Both the position numbers and the translations under genes were made by a program. Shown one piece after another: positions 42,698 to 51,987 of a stretch of 64,000 bases of DNA (positions are counted from its first letter, which is position 1; every line of letters starts with the position of its first letter). The notes below the pieces were generated by a model. That model searched no databases and was not told where the DNA came from. It saw nothing but the letters and a program-made list of their open reading frames with translations. This DNA is from Deltaproteobacteria bacterium (GTDB taxonomy: Bacteria; Desulfobacterota; Binatia; HRBIN30; CADEER01): contig JAJCZJ010000070.1 of assembly GCA_029262455.1 (NCBI GenBank), positions 1-64,000 on the forward strand. Reading direction: 5' to 3'.

Positions 42698-45550
42698 TCA
42701 CACCCCGCAGGGGGTGAGCGCGTTTCGCACCGCGGAGATCAGCTCTGAGATCGCCACCTCGGTGTCGCGGTCGCTGTCGATTCCGGGACACAAGAGCAAG
42801 TTGTCGACGCCGAGGGCGATGTTGACTCCTCGGATGAGATCCCCGATCGAAACACGTCCGTCGCCGTCGCAATCGCCGGCGCACTGGAAGACCGGACTCG
42901 ACGCATTGGCCGGATCACTACCCGCATCAATCTCGTCGCGATCCGCGATACCGTCGCCGTCACGATCGATACCGACGCGCTCCCCGGAGCCGGGCGGCGT
43001 GCACGTAAAGGTGAGCGGCGACTGTTCGGCCAGCCCGACCAGCTCCGATCGCGACCTGGTCGAGTCGCCATCCCGATCCCCGGAAAAGGCGTCTACATTG
43101 GGCCGATAGACCCAACCGCGGTCCTCGTCGTTCCAAAGCCCGCGCACGACGAGGTCGCACTCGCCTTCCTCAGCGCGAGCAATCAACAGGTCCATCCGGC
43201 CGAGATCTGCCGGGCCGGCTCCGTCACCAATCGTCACTTGCTGACCGACGACCGGGGCAAGGTTCGAATCAAAGGCGAGAAGAAACGCTTCGATTTCCCG
43301 ACGCGAGGGCTCACCCAGACTAAAGATGCCGGCACTCAGGAAGCGGTTGAGGGTATCGACGCTGCCGTCGTGAATGTAGCCGAAGCCGCGGATCTGGTCT
43401 CCGGTATGTTCGGTATCCAAGCCGCCACCAAACATCGGGATCGGCGCGACGCCAAACATGCCGACTCGCTGGTACATGTTGCGCAGGTGCGGGGTTTTGA
43501 ACTCCTGCGTCTCGAGCGAAATCGATTGGGTCGCGTTCGTACCGAACAAGCCGCGCCCCGGCTCGAGTGTGTGGCAGATACTGCAGGTGATGAAGGTATT
43601 GAAATACTGCCTCCGACCGGCTTCCTCCTGGGCGTTGAGCTCGTTGTCGAGACCGCGAATCGGATTCGGCGGCTGAATGATACGCAGCGCGAAATCTGTA
43701 TAGGCGTCCATCTCCAAGTCAGAGATCTCTGCTTCGCGGCCCAACAGTTCTACGAAGGCACCATTGAACTGCCGAAACGCCGCCCGCTCATCCAGCCTGT
43801 CACCTCCCGATAGAACACCTCCATTGCGCTCACCTCGCCAGTGCATCGGCCCGTGATCCGCCAAGCCGCGCAGAGTCTGCACCGTCATCGGCCCCTTCAT
43901 CGGGTGAAAACGAGTCGATCCGACACGTACGGTCTGGCCGTCTGGGTTGCCAAGATCCCATCCCAAATCGTCGACGTCACCAAACACGTGGCAGGAGGCG
44001 CACGACGCCTCCCCATTGCTGGAGGCAAACGACGCGTCGTACAGGGTGGAGCGTCCCTCCGTAACCGTCGATGGCTCTGGGTTGTGCAGCGCAAGGTGCT
44101 GAACCTGGCGGCGCGTCGTCAAATCGACCGACACGACGGCATTGTCGAAGCGCGTCAGCACGTACAGCCGGTCGCTCTCCTCATCGAGCACCAATCCAGA
44201 CGGACCGCCACCGGCAAGCTCGATCCGGTCGTCTGAGGTGGGTACACGCCTGCCGGACTCGAGCTCGCCGACATCGACCACTCCGATCGCGGCGGAACCG
44301 AAAGCCGCTACGTAAAGCGTCTTGCCATCTTCGGTGACGACCATTTCCAGAGGCGTGGCGAGACTCCGCTCCTTGACTCCGGCCGGGCTAGGCACAACGT
44401 CGTAGTCGATGTGCGGGTTCAGGTGACGAGGAGTTACCTCGCCCGACTCCGCATCGATCACCGTGATCCTGGCCTCGTGCAGTCGGCTGCGCACAGTGGA
44501 GTTGCCCAAGATACCTGGTCCTTCGAAGCGCACTTCGTTGCGCGCTTCGGTATTGGTCACGTACAGCGCTCCGGTCAACGGGTTGGTCACCATGTTGAAC
44601 AAGATCGTCCCGACATGCGGAAACTTCATGACTTCGACCGGCACATCGGCGACGGCGTCGATCGAAAAGACATCGTAGTCGGGTAAGCTCAGGCGCACCG
44701 CGTGGCTCCAATCGCGGCCGAGCTCATCCTGCCAGGCACCCGTCTCGCGATCGAACTTCACGATCAACCCAACCTCGGGCTGCACGTTGCCCTCGACGTT
44801 TTGCCTCGGCCCGGGCAACCCCCCCGGCAACCTCTGCCCCTCGAGAGAGCAAGTGCCGGCGACGCCGCCGTTGCACACCAACTCTTCGTTGATCACCGTG
44901 GTCTGATTGCCAGAGTGGAAAACCGCGGCGTACACGGTACGGCCGTCTGGGCTTACCGCCAGAGCGCGCGGAGTATCGCCAAAAAGAGTCACGATGGTCA
45001 GCGGTGTACCACCCGCCGGCTCGCCGAGATCGTCCGCGTCGAAGACCCACACGTCCGCGCGCCCAACCCCAGGGGTCGTCAGCTGCGGGTCAAACGGAGC
45101 GTTCTGCCCGCGGTGCGCCGTCGTCACAAAAGCGCGGTCGCGATCAGTCCCGGCGAAGACGATATCGCGCGGTTCGTCGCCAACCCATAGGGTTCGAACC
45201 ACGCGCGGTGGTGTCGTCGAAACATCGACGACACTGATGCTGTCGGACAGATGATTGACAACCCACACCTCACCGTCGTCGCGCACCGCTACCGCCACCG
45301 GCTCGAGGCCAACGCCAACCGAACCGATCGCCGCCAATTCGCCCTCGGCGACAGAAAAAATCTCGAGGCGATTGTCCGGAATGTTAGCGACAAACAACCG
45401 ACTGCCGTCAAACGACATGGCCAACGGACGCACTGGCCCACTCTCAAACGCCGTAAATGAGGGCTGTGCCGATGCGGCCGAGACCACGGTAAGGATCAGT
45501 CCCAAGATCAACGATACGATCCAACTGCGCTCAGCGCTCATTCGTTCCAT
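42698..45550 (-). CDS. Exported propeller / di-heme cytochrome c peroxidase-like protein with dockerin-like C-terminus
   Basis: 950 residues from the ATG at 45550, after GAGG. Signal peptide ends VSAASAQP. Residues 25-490 are YVTN-type propeller repeats (LFVANIPDNRLEIF, ALAVSPDGRTVYAAVF, LYVTNTEARNEV). Two heme sites follow, CASCH and CSICH, spaced like MauG/cytochrome c peroxidases, with a distal GPMHWRGERNGG region. The tail carries a thrombospondin type 3-like loop (DRDGDGIADRDEIDAG) and a dockerin-like pair (GDCDGDGRVSIGDLIRGVN and DSDRDTEVAISELI). It is probably a cell-surface or periplasmic redox protein, possibly linked to the neighbouring exported enzymes. Confidence 0.85.
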   Translation of the reverse strand: MERMSAERSWIVSLILGLILTVVSAASAQPSFTAFESGPVRPLAMSFDGSRLFVANIPDNRLEIFSVAEGELAAIGSVGVGLEPVAVAVRDDGEVWVVNHLSDSISVVDVSTTPPRVVRTLWVGDEPRDIVFAGTDRDRAFVTTAHRGQNAPFDPQLTTPGVGRADVWVFDADDLGEPAGGTPLTIVTLFGDTPRALAVSPDGRTVYAAVFHSGNQTTVINEELVCNGGVAGTCSLEGQRLPGGLPGPRQNVEGNVQPEVGLIVKFDRETGAWQDELGRDWSHAVRLSLPDYDVFSIDAVADVPVEVMKFPHVGTILFNMVTNPLTGALYVTNTEARNEVRFEGPGILGNSTVRSRLHEARITVIDAESGEVTPRHLNPHIDYDVVPSPAGVKERSLATPLEMVVTEDGKTLYVAAFGSAAIGVVDVGELESGRRVPTSDDRIELAGGGPSGLVLDEESDRLYVLTRFDNAVVSVDLTTRRQVQHLALHNPEPSTVTEGRSTLYDASFASSNGEASCASCHVFGDVDDLGWDLGNPDGQTVRVGSTRFHPMKGPMTVQTLRGLADHGPMHWRGERNGGVLSGGDRLDERAAFRQFNGAFVELLGREAEISDLEMDAYTDFALRIIQPPNPIRGLDNELNAQEEAGRRQYFNTFITCSICHTLEPGRGLFGTNATQSISLETQEFKTPHLRNMYQRVGMFGVAPIPMFGGGLDTEHTGDQIRGFGYIHDGSVDTLNRFLSAGIFSLGEPSRREIEAFLLAFDSNLAPVVGQQVTIGDGAGPADLGRMDLLIARAEEGECDLVVRGLWNDEDRGWVYRPNVDAFSGDRDGDSTRSRSELVGLAEQSPLTFTCTPPGSGERVGIDRDGDGIADRDEIDAGSDPANASSPVFQCAGDCDGDGRVSIGDLIRGVNIALGVDNLLLCPGIDSDRDTEVAISELISAVRNALTPCGV

Positions 45551-45647
45551 TGCTCGCCTCAAGGTCTGGCATAATCGGCATCCAAGTTCGCATCTAGAAC
45601 CAATACGCCTCTGGTTTCGAAACGGATGCAAATAGTTTTGAAACCCT

Positions 45648-45679
45648 CAGCGTTTATGAGCGTTCATCTGCGGTTTCCC
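45648..45679. repeat. ATCAGCG...TTCATCTGCGG mini-repeat
   Basis: Reads CAGCGTTTATGAGCGTTCAT then CTGCGGTTT. It ends six bases before the menB stop codon, on the menB 3' side. Confidence 0.8.
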
Positions 45680-45684
45680 ATTAC

Positions 45685-46581
45685 TCAGAAGTGCCACGGA
45701 AACTTCGAGTAATCCTGGGGCCTTTTCTCGAGAAACGCGTCGCGCCCCTCGACCGCCTCGGGCGTCCCATAGGCCAGCCGGGTCGCCTCGCCGGCAAACA
45801 GCTGCTGCCCCACCATTCCGTCGTCCACCATGTTAAACGCATACTTTAACATTCGCATCGCAGTTGGGCTTTTTCCATTGATCTTTGCTGCCCACTCGAG
45901 GGCGAAGGACTCCAACTCGGCGTGCGCTACGACGGCATTGACCATGCCCATGTCCGCACCTTGCTGGGCTGTGTAATCGTCGCCGATGAAGAACACCTCA
46001 CGAGCCTTTTTCTGCCCTGCCTGGCGCGCCAGGAGGGCCGAACCGTATCCCCCATCGAAACTGGCGACATCGGGATCCGTTTGCTTAAACCGCGCGTGCT
46101 CCTCGCTGGCGATCGTGAGATCACAGACGACGTGCAGGCTGTGCCCTCCCCCGACTGCCCAGCCCGGAACAACCGCAATCACGACCTTCGGCATGAAGCG
46201 GATCAAGCGCTGCACTTCGAGGATATGCAGACGACCCAGCTTCGCGGGATCCGGCTGAAGAGCCTCGGCTCCCTCGTATTTGTACCCGTCGGCACCGCGA
46301 ATCCGTTGGTCGCCCCCCGAGCAAAAGGCCCAGCCCCCGTCCTTTGGCGACGGACCGTTGCCGGTCAGCAGGACGCAACCTACGTCGCTCCACTGGCGCG
46401 CGTGATCGAGTACGCGGTACAGCTCGTCCACCGTATGGGGCCGAAAAGCATTGCGCACCTCAGGACGGTTGAAGGCAACACGCACAGTGCCTTGGTCGAT
46501 GGCACGATGATACGAAATATCGGTCAGATCGAAGCCGGCAACCGGCTGCCAACGTTGCGGCTCAAAAATTTCTGATACCAT
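45685..46581 (-). CDS. menB: 1,4-dihydroxy-2-naphthoyl-CoA synthase
   Basis: 298 residues from an ATG preceded by GGAGG. Crotonase-fold enzyme with menaquinone-specific landmarks: FRPHTVDELYRVLDHAR, AFCSGGDQRIRG, VVPGWAVGGGHSLHVVCDLTIAS, and QTDPDVASFDGGYGSA with the catalytic Asp/Gly pair. It converts O-succinylbenzoyl-CoA to 1,4-dihydroxy-2-naphthoyl-CoA in menaquinone synthesis. No other men gene is within the window, so the pathway is scattered or this gene is isolated. It is divergent from the tandem glutaredoxin-fold gene. Confidence 0.95.
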   Translation of the reverse strand: MVSEIFEPQRWQPVAGFDLTDISYHRAIDQGTVRVAFNRPEVRNAFRPHTVDELYRVLDHARQWSDVGCVLLTGNGPSPKDGGWAFCSGGDQRIRGADGYKYEGAEALQPDPAKLGRLHILEVQRLIRFMPKVVIAVVPGWAVGGGHSLHVVCDLTIASEEHARFKQTDPDVASFDGGYGSALLARQAGQKKAREVFFIGDDYTAQQGADMGMVNAVVAHAELESFALEWAAKINGKSPTAMRMLKYAFNMVDDGMVGQQLFAGEATRLAYGTPEAVEGRDAFLEKRPQDYSKFPWHF

Positions 46582-46626
46582 GAATCCTCCTGCCAGCTCG
46601 GGTCGCGAGCAGAAAACGTACCCGGT

Positions 46627-47370
46627 ATGTCCACGGGAATCGACGACCCGCCCACACGAAAGGGAAAACCTGTGATCGCAGACGCACTGAACCTCGCTAC
46701 GTCACTCGCCACTACGATCGGGCGCGGCACCCTGGGACTATCGGTCGGCAATCTCGGACCGCGTCCCGAGAAGAGACTCGCGCTCTACGACTTCGAGGCA
46801 TGTCCGTTTTGCCGCAAGGCGCGCGAGGCACTGTCGATGCTCGATTTGGAAGCGGACATCTACCCCTGTCCGAAGGGCGGACCGCAATTCCGACGCGAGG
46901 TCAACAAGCGTGGCGGCCGTGCGATGTTCCCCTACCTCGTCGACCCCAACACCGGGCGGGAGATGTACGAATCCGACGATATTGTCCGTTACCTGTTCGA
47001 AACCTACGGAGACGGCACCGTTCCCACCTTGCTGCGGCTCGGTCCGCTCACCGACATCGGCTCAACTCTCGCCGGCATCCCGCGTGCCGGACTCGGTGGA
47101 TTCTACCGCAACGCGAAGCAACCAAAGCGCCCTCTCGAACTCTACAGCTTTGAAGCCTCACCGTATTGCCGCCTGGTGCGCGAGCGACTCTCGAGTCTCG
47201 AGCTGCCCTACATCCTGCGCAACGTCGCTAAGGGTAGTCCGAGTCGCGCCGCCTTCGTCAAACGCTCCGGCAAGATGCAAGTGCCCTTCTTGATCGACCC
47301 CAACACCAAGACCGAGATGTTCGAGTCGAAGGACATCAACGCCTACTTGGATTCAGAGTATGCGGAGTAG
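46627..47370 (+). CDS. Tandem glutaredoxin/GST N-terminal domain protein
   Basis: 247 residues. After a ~45-residue leader (an alternative start is the GTG at 46672) there are two copies of a thioredoxin-fold GST N-terminal domain: LALYDFEACPFCRKAREALSMLDLE...MFPYLVDPNTGREMYESDDIVRYLFETYG and LELYSFEASPYCRLVRERLSSLELP...QVPFLIDPNTKTEMFESKDINAYLDSEYA. The first keeps CxxC; the second has SxYC, a single cysteine. No GST C-terminal helical domain is present. Such two-copy proteins are known as plant and bacterial 'glutathione S-transferase N-terminal domain' proteins of unknown role. Confidence 0.88.
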   Translation: MSTGIDDPPTRKGKPVIADALNLATSLATTIGRGTLGLSVGNLGPRPEKRLALYDFEACPFCRKAREALSMLDLEADIYPCPKGGPQFRREVNKRGGRAMFPYLVDPNTGREMYESDDIVRYLFETYGDGTVPTLLRLGPLTDIGSTLAGIPRAGLGGFYRNAKQPKRPLELYSFEASPYCRLVRERLSSLELPYILRNVAKGSPSRAAFVKRSGKMQVPFLIDPNTKTEMFESKDINAYLDSEYAE

Positions 47371-47668
47371 CGGGGTACATCAGAGCGGGGTACAGGGTAC
47401 AGGGGACAGGGTACGGGGTACGGGGTACGGGGTACGGGGTACAGGGTACGGGGTACGGGGTACGGTTTATGAAGAGCGCACCTCGCCTCCGAGGCCGGAC
47501 TCTCTGCAGGCTCCACCCCTAGGTTGTACCACGATAAAAAAACGCGCCGCTTACCCCTACTCGTACGGAGTCAAACTCGGAGACCGGACTCAGCAGACTG
47601 CGCACCCCCGTAGGCCGTACCCCGTACCCTGTACCCCGCCCTTGTGTACCCCGCTCTTGCGTACCCCG
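47371..47668. repeat. GGGGTAC arrays with inverted arms between convergent genes
   Basis: The left arm, about 47371-47465, consists of near-perfect seven-base repeats GGGGTAC / GGGTACA. The right arm, about 47616-47669, is its inverse (GTACCCC, GTACCCT). Between them are ~150 bases with no gene. The element fills the gap between the glutaredoxin-fold gene and the alkaline phosphatase gene and overlaps the phosphatase stop region. It can form long hairpins and resembles the one at 54110-54332. Confidence 0.85.
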
Positions 47669-48973
47669 CTAATCAGGCATCGCCGCCTTCAGGTAGTGAA
47701 AGATTTCCGTGTTCTCGATCGTTCCCGGGAGATCGATGGAAGTGCCCGGGGGAGCGAAGACGTAGAGCGGTACGTCCATTCCTCCGTGGGTCTCGTATTT
47801 GAGCGGCACCCCGGCGCGCTGTCGGTATTTCGGAGATGCCGGTTCGATCGAGGCCTTCGGTGGCTTCGACGCGGCCGGACCGTTGCCATACAACAGTGCC
47901 GTGTAGGGCATACCGTTGAGGTCTGTCCCCGCCTCCGTGAAAACATCTTCGGTGACCGGAGCATAACCGGAGATGACCATGGTGTGGTCGTGGTCGGCGG
48001 TTACAAAAATCAGCGCTTCGTCGCCAACTGCATCGACCGTCGCGCCGACAGCCGCGTCGAAGGCCAACATGTCTGTGATTGCACGATAAGCGTTATTGAC
48101 GTGATGCGCGTGATCAATCCGGCCACCTTCGACCAACAGGAAATACCCCTTCGGGTTTCGCCGCACGACCTCGAGTGCCGCCTTGGTCATTTCGGAAAGG
48201 CTCGGCTCGGTCGGTGCAGACTTCGCCCGATCCGCTTCGAACGCCATATTGTCATCTGAAAACAGTCCCAGTATCCGCGCCGCGCCGGACTCCGTGGCGT
48301 CTCGGAGCTCTTCGGCAGACACCACCACTCGGTAATTCGCTGTCTTTAGCTCGTCGAGCAAATCGCGCCCGTCTCTGCGAAGCCCCCCGGCAGCCTCGGG
48401 CACGAAGAAGCGCCGGCCACCTCCCAAAAGGACTTCGATGCCATCGCGCAATCGAGGGTTCGCTCCCCCGGGAACCATCGCCGGTGCGATATCGCGCTCT
48501 TCAAAACGATCCGCCACATGCGCGTAGGCTCCCGCCGGGGTCGCATGGGTGAGACGCGTCGTCGTAACCACACCGGTCGACAGCCCGCGCGACTCCGCAA
48601 CCTCAACCAATGTCGGCAAGATTTCCAGGACGTTCCCCGGTCCGTTACGGGCACCGAGCGCTTTGTTCAACACCTTCTCGCCGCTCATCATTGCGGTGAT
48701 GCCCGCTGCGGAGTCCGTGACCATGCCGTCGGCACTCCACGTTCGGACCAAACACGAACGCGTTGCCCGATCGAGATAGAGCTTGGCCGCACTCGGCGGG
48801 TCCACTCCCTCGATTGCCCCTTTGTGAATCCGCGCCGCCGTCACCGTCGCCACGCCCATGCCATCACCGACAAACAAGATGACACCGCGCGGGCCCGCCG
48901 GACGGCCGACATGCGAGCAGCCGATCACCGCAATCCCCATCAACAAAAGCGTCACGCCCCTGAGACTCCGCAT
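47669..48973 (-). CDS. Alkaline phosphatase lipoprotein
   Basis: 434 residues from the ATG at 48973, preceded by GGGAGAGG. Lipobox IAVIGCSH. Metal and catalytic blocks of the PhoA family are in order: VGDGMGVATVTAARI, VTDSAAGITAMMSG (nucleophile Ser in DSA), EGGRIDHAHH, VTADHDHT and YETHGGMDVPLYVF. It hydrolyses phosphomonoesters in the periplasm or at the cell surface to supply phosphate. Transcribed alone; no Pho box was recognised by eye. Confidence 0.93.
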   Translation of the reverse strand: MRSLRGVTLLLMGIAVIGCSHVGRPAGPRGVILFVGDGMGVATVTAARIHKGAIEGVDPPSAAKLYLDRATRSCLVRTWSADGMVTDSAAGITAMMSGEKVLNKALGARNGPGNVLEILPTLVEVAESRGLSTGVVTTTRLTHATPAGAYAHVADRFEERDIAPAMVPGGANPRLRDGIEVLLGGGRRFFVPEAAGGLRRDGRDLLDELKTANYRVVVSAEELRDATESGAARILGLFSDDNMAFEADRAKSAPTEPSLSEMTKAALEVVRRNPKGYFLLVEGGRIDHAHHVNNAYRAITDMLAFDAAVGATVDAVGDEALIFVTADHDHTMVISGYAPVTEDVFTEAGTDLNGMPYTALLYGNGPAASKPPKASIEPASPKYRQRAGVPLKYETHGGMDVPLYVFAPPGTSIDLPGTIENTEIFHYLKAAMPD

Positions 48974-49000
48974 AAACGTCCTCTCCCAATAAGATGCTGG

Positions 49001-50128
49001 TTACGGCTTCTTACGATACTTGAACGGCGCCAATGCGATACTCGTCTGGCGATCCAACACGCACTCTGCGACCAGTTTGGCAGTAATCGGCGCCAGCAAG
49101 ATACCGTTGCGATGGTGGCCGGTCGCGGCCGTGACATTCTCGTATCCGCCAATCGGTCCGATGATCGGTCGGCGCAACGTGCACATCGGTCGAATGCCCG
49201 ACCAGTGACGCGACACCGGTGCGTCTGCGAGCGCCGGCATCATGCGCGTCGCGAACCCGCGAAGCAACTGCAACGACTCGTCTGTGGTCTTGTTCTCTGT
49301 CTCGCCCCGAGCACTCGTGCTCCCGACAAACAACTCACCACCAGCCCGCGGGACCAGATAGCTCTGGCGCCATACCGTGGTCTGTCTCGGCAGCACAAGC
49401 GGTCGCAGCGCGATCATCTCACCGCGATCACCGCGAATCGGCATTTTGGCTCGCAACATCGTTCCGAGTTCGCGAGACCCAAGCCCGGCCGCGATCACCA
49501 CCTCCCCGGGCTCGAACCTGCGCTCACCTGCCTCAACGACTCTGAGCCTTCGCTCTTCCTTTTCGACTCGACCCACCGGACTATCGAAGACGAACTCGAC
49601 CCCGAGCTTTTGTGCCGATTGGTACAGCGCGCGCACCAAGGCTTCGCTGTCGAGAGCGCAATCGCCCGGGAAGTACGCGCCCACGCGCGCTGCCTCGCTG
49701 ACCAAACCGTCAATCTCACGCATCTCGCGCCCGTCGAGAAGCCGGACCGGCTCCCCCGAGGCGAGGCGTTTAGAGACGACTTTGCGGAGATCGCAGTCAT
49801 CGCGTTCGCTGAGGGCGATCTCGAGGACCCCCTCGGAGCGATACCCAACATCGACCCCGGTCTCTTCACTCAACTCGGCGACCAACTCCGGGAACAGAGC
49901 GAGGCTCTCGCGTTTGAGCCGCAGCATCACTCCACTCGCGGCGCGCGAGCTACTTACGGCAAGGACGCCTGCGGCGGCGGCAGAGGCACCGCCACCCAGC
50001 TTGCCGCGATCGACGACGACGATGCGGCCGGCACGTCGTCGCGCCAGCTCGCGGGCGATCGCGCAGCCGATGACGCCGGCACCAACAATCAGAAAGTCGG
50101 GCCGATCAAATGCCGGCGAGGTACTCAC
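49001..50128 (-). CDS. thiO: Glycine oxidase ThiO-like FAD enzyme
   Basis: 375 residues from a GTG at 50128. FLIVGAGVIGCAIARELARR is the dinucleotide-binding FAD motif, followed by GGGASAAAAGVLA; the C-terminal part has HWSGIRPMCTLRRPIIGPIGGYENVTAATGHHRNGILLAPITAKLVAE, the canonical DadA/ThiO ending with the conserved GHxRNGILL. It oxidises glycine to iminoglycine for thiazole synthesis or acts as a D-amino-acid oxidase. No thiS/thiG is nearby, so the thiamin role is inferred from the family alone. Confidence 0.88.
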   Translation of the reverse strand: MSTSPAFDRPDFLIVGAGVIGCAIARELARRRAGRIVVVDRGKLGGGASAAAAGVLAVSSSRAASGVMLRLKRESLALFPELVAELSEETGVDVGYRSEGVLEIALSERDDCDLRKVVSKRLASGEPVRLLDGREMREIDGLVSEAARVGAYFPGDCALDSEALVRALYQSAQKLGVEFVFDSPVGRVEKEERRLRVVEAGERRFEPGEVVIAAGLGSRELGTMLRAKMPIRGDRGEMIALRPLVLPRQTTVWRQSYLVPRAGGELFVGSTSARGETENKTTDESLQLLRGFATRMMPALADAPVSRHWSGIRPMCTLRRPIIGPIGGYENVTAATGHHRNGILLAPITAKLVAECVLDRQTSIALAPFKYRKKP

Positions 50129-50206
50129 GCGGCATTCTTAACACTTCCCCAGTCGCTGCAGTAGCCAACCGTAGAGTTCCGCTAGCGCTCCAAAAGGAGC
50201 ACCGCC

Positions 50207-50533
50207 CTACGGAAACTCAGGAGGACCGAATCGAATCCGCTCGGTGCCTTCGACATGCTCCGGCGTGAGGAACTGGGTCCCATCAAACACGCTGGCCACA
50301 TCGCCTGCCGCTTCCTGATTGCCGGCAGTGAGGAAGCCAGTGATCCCGGAAAGCTCCGCCCCGACCACCGTGACGGCAAGTCGAACCGGCACGTAGAAAA
50401 CATTCATCAGGGCAGCCGCAAGGGCATATCCAGGCTTGCGTTCACGCACTTCGAGCGGATCCGCGGCCGAGACTTGGCTGGCGGCCAACATGACTACGCA
50501 AAAAGCAAAGACTGTGTTTTTCATCACTCGCAT
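50207..50533 (-). CDS. Small secreted protein of unknown function
   Basis: 108 residues if started at the ATG at 50533, nine bases after GAGGAG. Signal peptide (MRVMKNTVFAFCVVMLAASQVSA). The mature part contains a second hydrophobic helix (ALAAALMNVFYVPVRLAVTVVGA) and a GLTAGNQEAAGDVASVF-like stretch. This helix-then-GlyThr pattern is found in small proteins of unknown role in these lineages. Downstream of thiO but divided from it by ~80 bases. Confidence 0.6.
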   Translation of the reverse strand: MRVMKNTVFAFCVVMLAASQVSAADPLEVRERKPGYALAAALMNVFYVPVRLAVTVVGAELSGITGFLTAGNQEAAGDVASVFDGTQFLTPEHVEGTERIRFGPPEFP

Positions 50534-50680
50534 CGTCAACATCTCCTCAGTGCGGCACAATAGCCGTGTGAGCGGCTTCTGTCATCCGGTTTTTTCGCTT
50601 TATCAAAGCTATATAGCCGCTGGCAAAGCAGAAGCGAAGCGCCGTGGACTCGCTACTGCATCCGAGATAGGGGTCTCGCC

Positions 50681-51967
50681 ATGAGTCGGAGCTGTGTCGT
50701 AGTCGGCGGCGGAATAGCCGGACTGAGCGCCGCCTATCGCCTGTCAAATGCAGGCATTCGGGTAACCGTACTGGAAGCCGACTCCACCTTCGGCGGGCGC
50801 ACACGGACAGAATCCGTCAACGATTGCATCGTCCATACCGGAGCGGGGTTCATCACCAGCTTCTACGACACCACACTGGCACTGGTGAAAGAGCTGCAGG
50901 TCGAAACGGTCGAGCCGAAGGAGCAAAACGGTGTCGTCGCGACTCCCTTCGGCAAGCTGCCACTGGACCTCCGCTCGCCACGCCGGTTGATTCAGTTCCC
51001 GCTCATCACAACCGCCGACAAGATCCGCACCTTGTCCACGGTCGCGCAATCCTACCTCCGCCGGCCGCTGCACATCGGTAAACCAGCCAGCCTGGCGCGC
51101 TTGGACCGCGGCTCCACGATCGAGAGCTGGGGGAGACGAACTCTCGGCGAGAATGCATATCAATACCTCCTACGGCCTGGAGTCGAGCCGTTCTTTTACT
51201 TCGGGGCGGACGAGGCATCTTCGGCCTTGGGCAAGGCTCTCGTCCGACACGCTCGCTCCTGGCACATGTTGGCTATTCAGGACGGCATCGGGATCCTTTG
51301 CGACGCGCTCGCACAGCGCATCGAGGTGCGCACCGGATGCAAAGCCCACGAGGTCGAAGAACGAGACGAGTCGGTCGTCGTACGCCACTCCGGCGGGACG
51401 ATCGAAGCCGATCACGCGATCCTCGCCATTCCGGCGCCGGCGCTCGCAAAATTGACCGGTACCATCTCCGAAGAAGATCGCGCGCAGATCGAAGCCGTTC
51501 GCTTCGTGCCCAATCTGCTACTTTACTTCGGCTACGAGCGCCCGATCACAGTACAACACCCACTGGTCACGCCGGCAGGCCCAGATCGACACCCGATCGC
51601 CCGCATTCGAACGATTTCGGAATGGGTACCGTCGTATGTCCCCGAGGGTAAGGAACTCATTTCAGTCCACGCTTCGAGTTGGCGCAGCGCTGAGCTCATC
51701 GATGAGGAACCCGAGAAGGCCATCAATGAGCTCCGCCGAGACGCGGAAGCGATCTTCGGCAGGCTAGCCGATCCAGATTGGATCCGACTTTACCCGAGAG
51801 CTGAGGCAGTCGTCCTGCCCGAGCCCGGACACTATCGGCGCATGCGAACGTTCCTGCGCAGGCCTCGCAAGCGACTCCTGTACGCCGGAGACTGGCTCAC
51901 AGGTTCAACCATTGAAGGTGCCGCTCGAACCGGCATCAACGCGGCCGAGGTGATCCTTTCGCGCTAA
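50681..51967 (+). CDS. Protoporphyrinogen-oxidase-like FAD amine oxidase family enzyme
   Basis: 428 residues. SCVVVGGGIAGLSAAYRLSNAGIRVTVLEAD is the FAD motif, followed by GGRTRTE. The N- and C-terminal signatures (ESWGRRTLGENAYQYLLRPGVEPFFY and RLLYAGDWLTGSTIEGAARTGINAAEVIL) resemble HemY/HemG2-type protoporphyrinogen oxidase and related desaturases. Family members oxidise protoporphyrinogen, carotenoids or amines; no heme gene is near, so the substrate is open. Cytoplasmic or membrane-associated. The start is the ATG at 50681. Confidence 0.75.
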   Translation: MSRSCVVVGGGIAGLSAAYRLSNAGIRVTVLEADSTFGGRTRTESVNDCIVHTGAGFITSFYDTTLALVKELQVETVEPKEQNGVVATPFGKLPLDLRSPRRLIQFPLITTADKIRTLSTVAQSYLRRPLHIGKPASLARLDRGSTIESWGRRTLGENAYQYLLRPGVEPFFYFGADEASSALGKALVRHARSWHMLAIQDGIGILCDALAQRIEVRTGCKAHEVEERDESVVVRHSGGTIEADHAILAIPAPALAKLTGTISEEDRAQIEAVRFVPNLLLYFGYERPITVQHPLVTPAGPDRHPIARIRTISEWVPSYVPEGKELISVHASSWRSAELIDEEPEKAINELRRDAEAIFGRLADPDWIRLYPRAEAVVLPEPGHYRRMRTFLRRPRKRLLYAGDWLTGSTIEGAARTGINAAEVILSR

Positions 51968-51987
51968 TCCCCGCCAGCGAGAATCGC

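Noticed and set aside
47371-47465. Possible CRISPR array
   Set aside because: Heptamer repeats have no spacers of ~30 bases and no cas genes are nearby.
48518-50164. 548-residue plus frame across phosphatase and ThiO genes
   Set aside because: Composition Arg/His-rich, no domain; both strands explained by alkaline phosphatase and ThiO.
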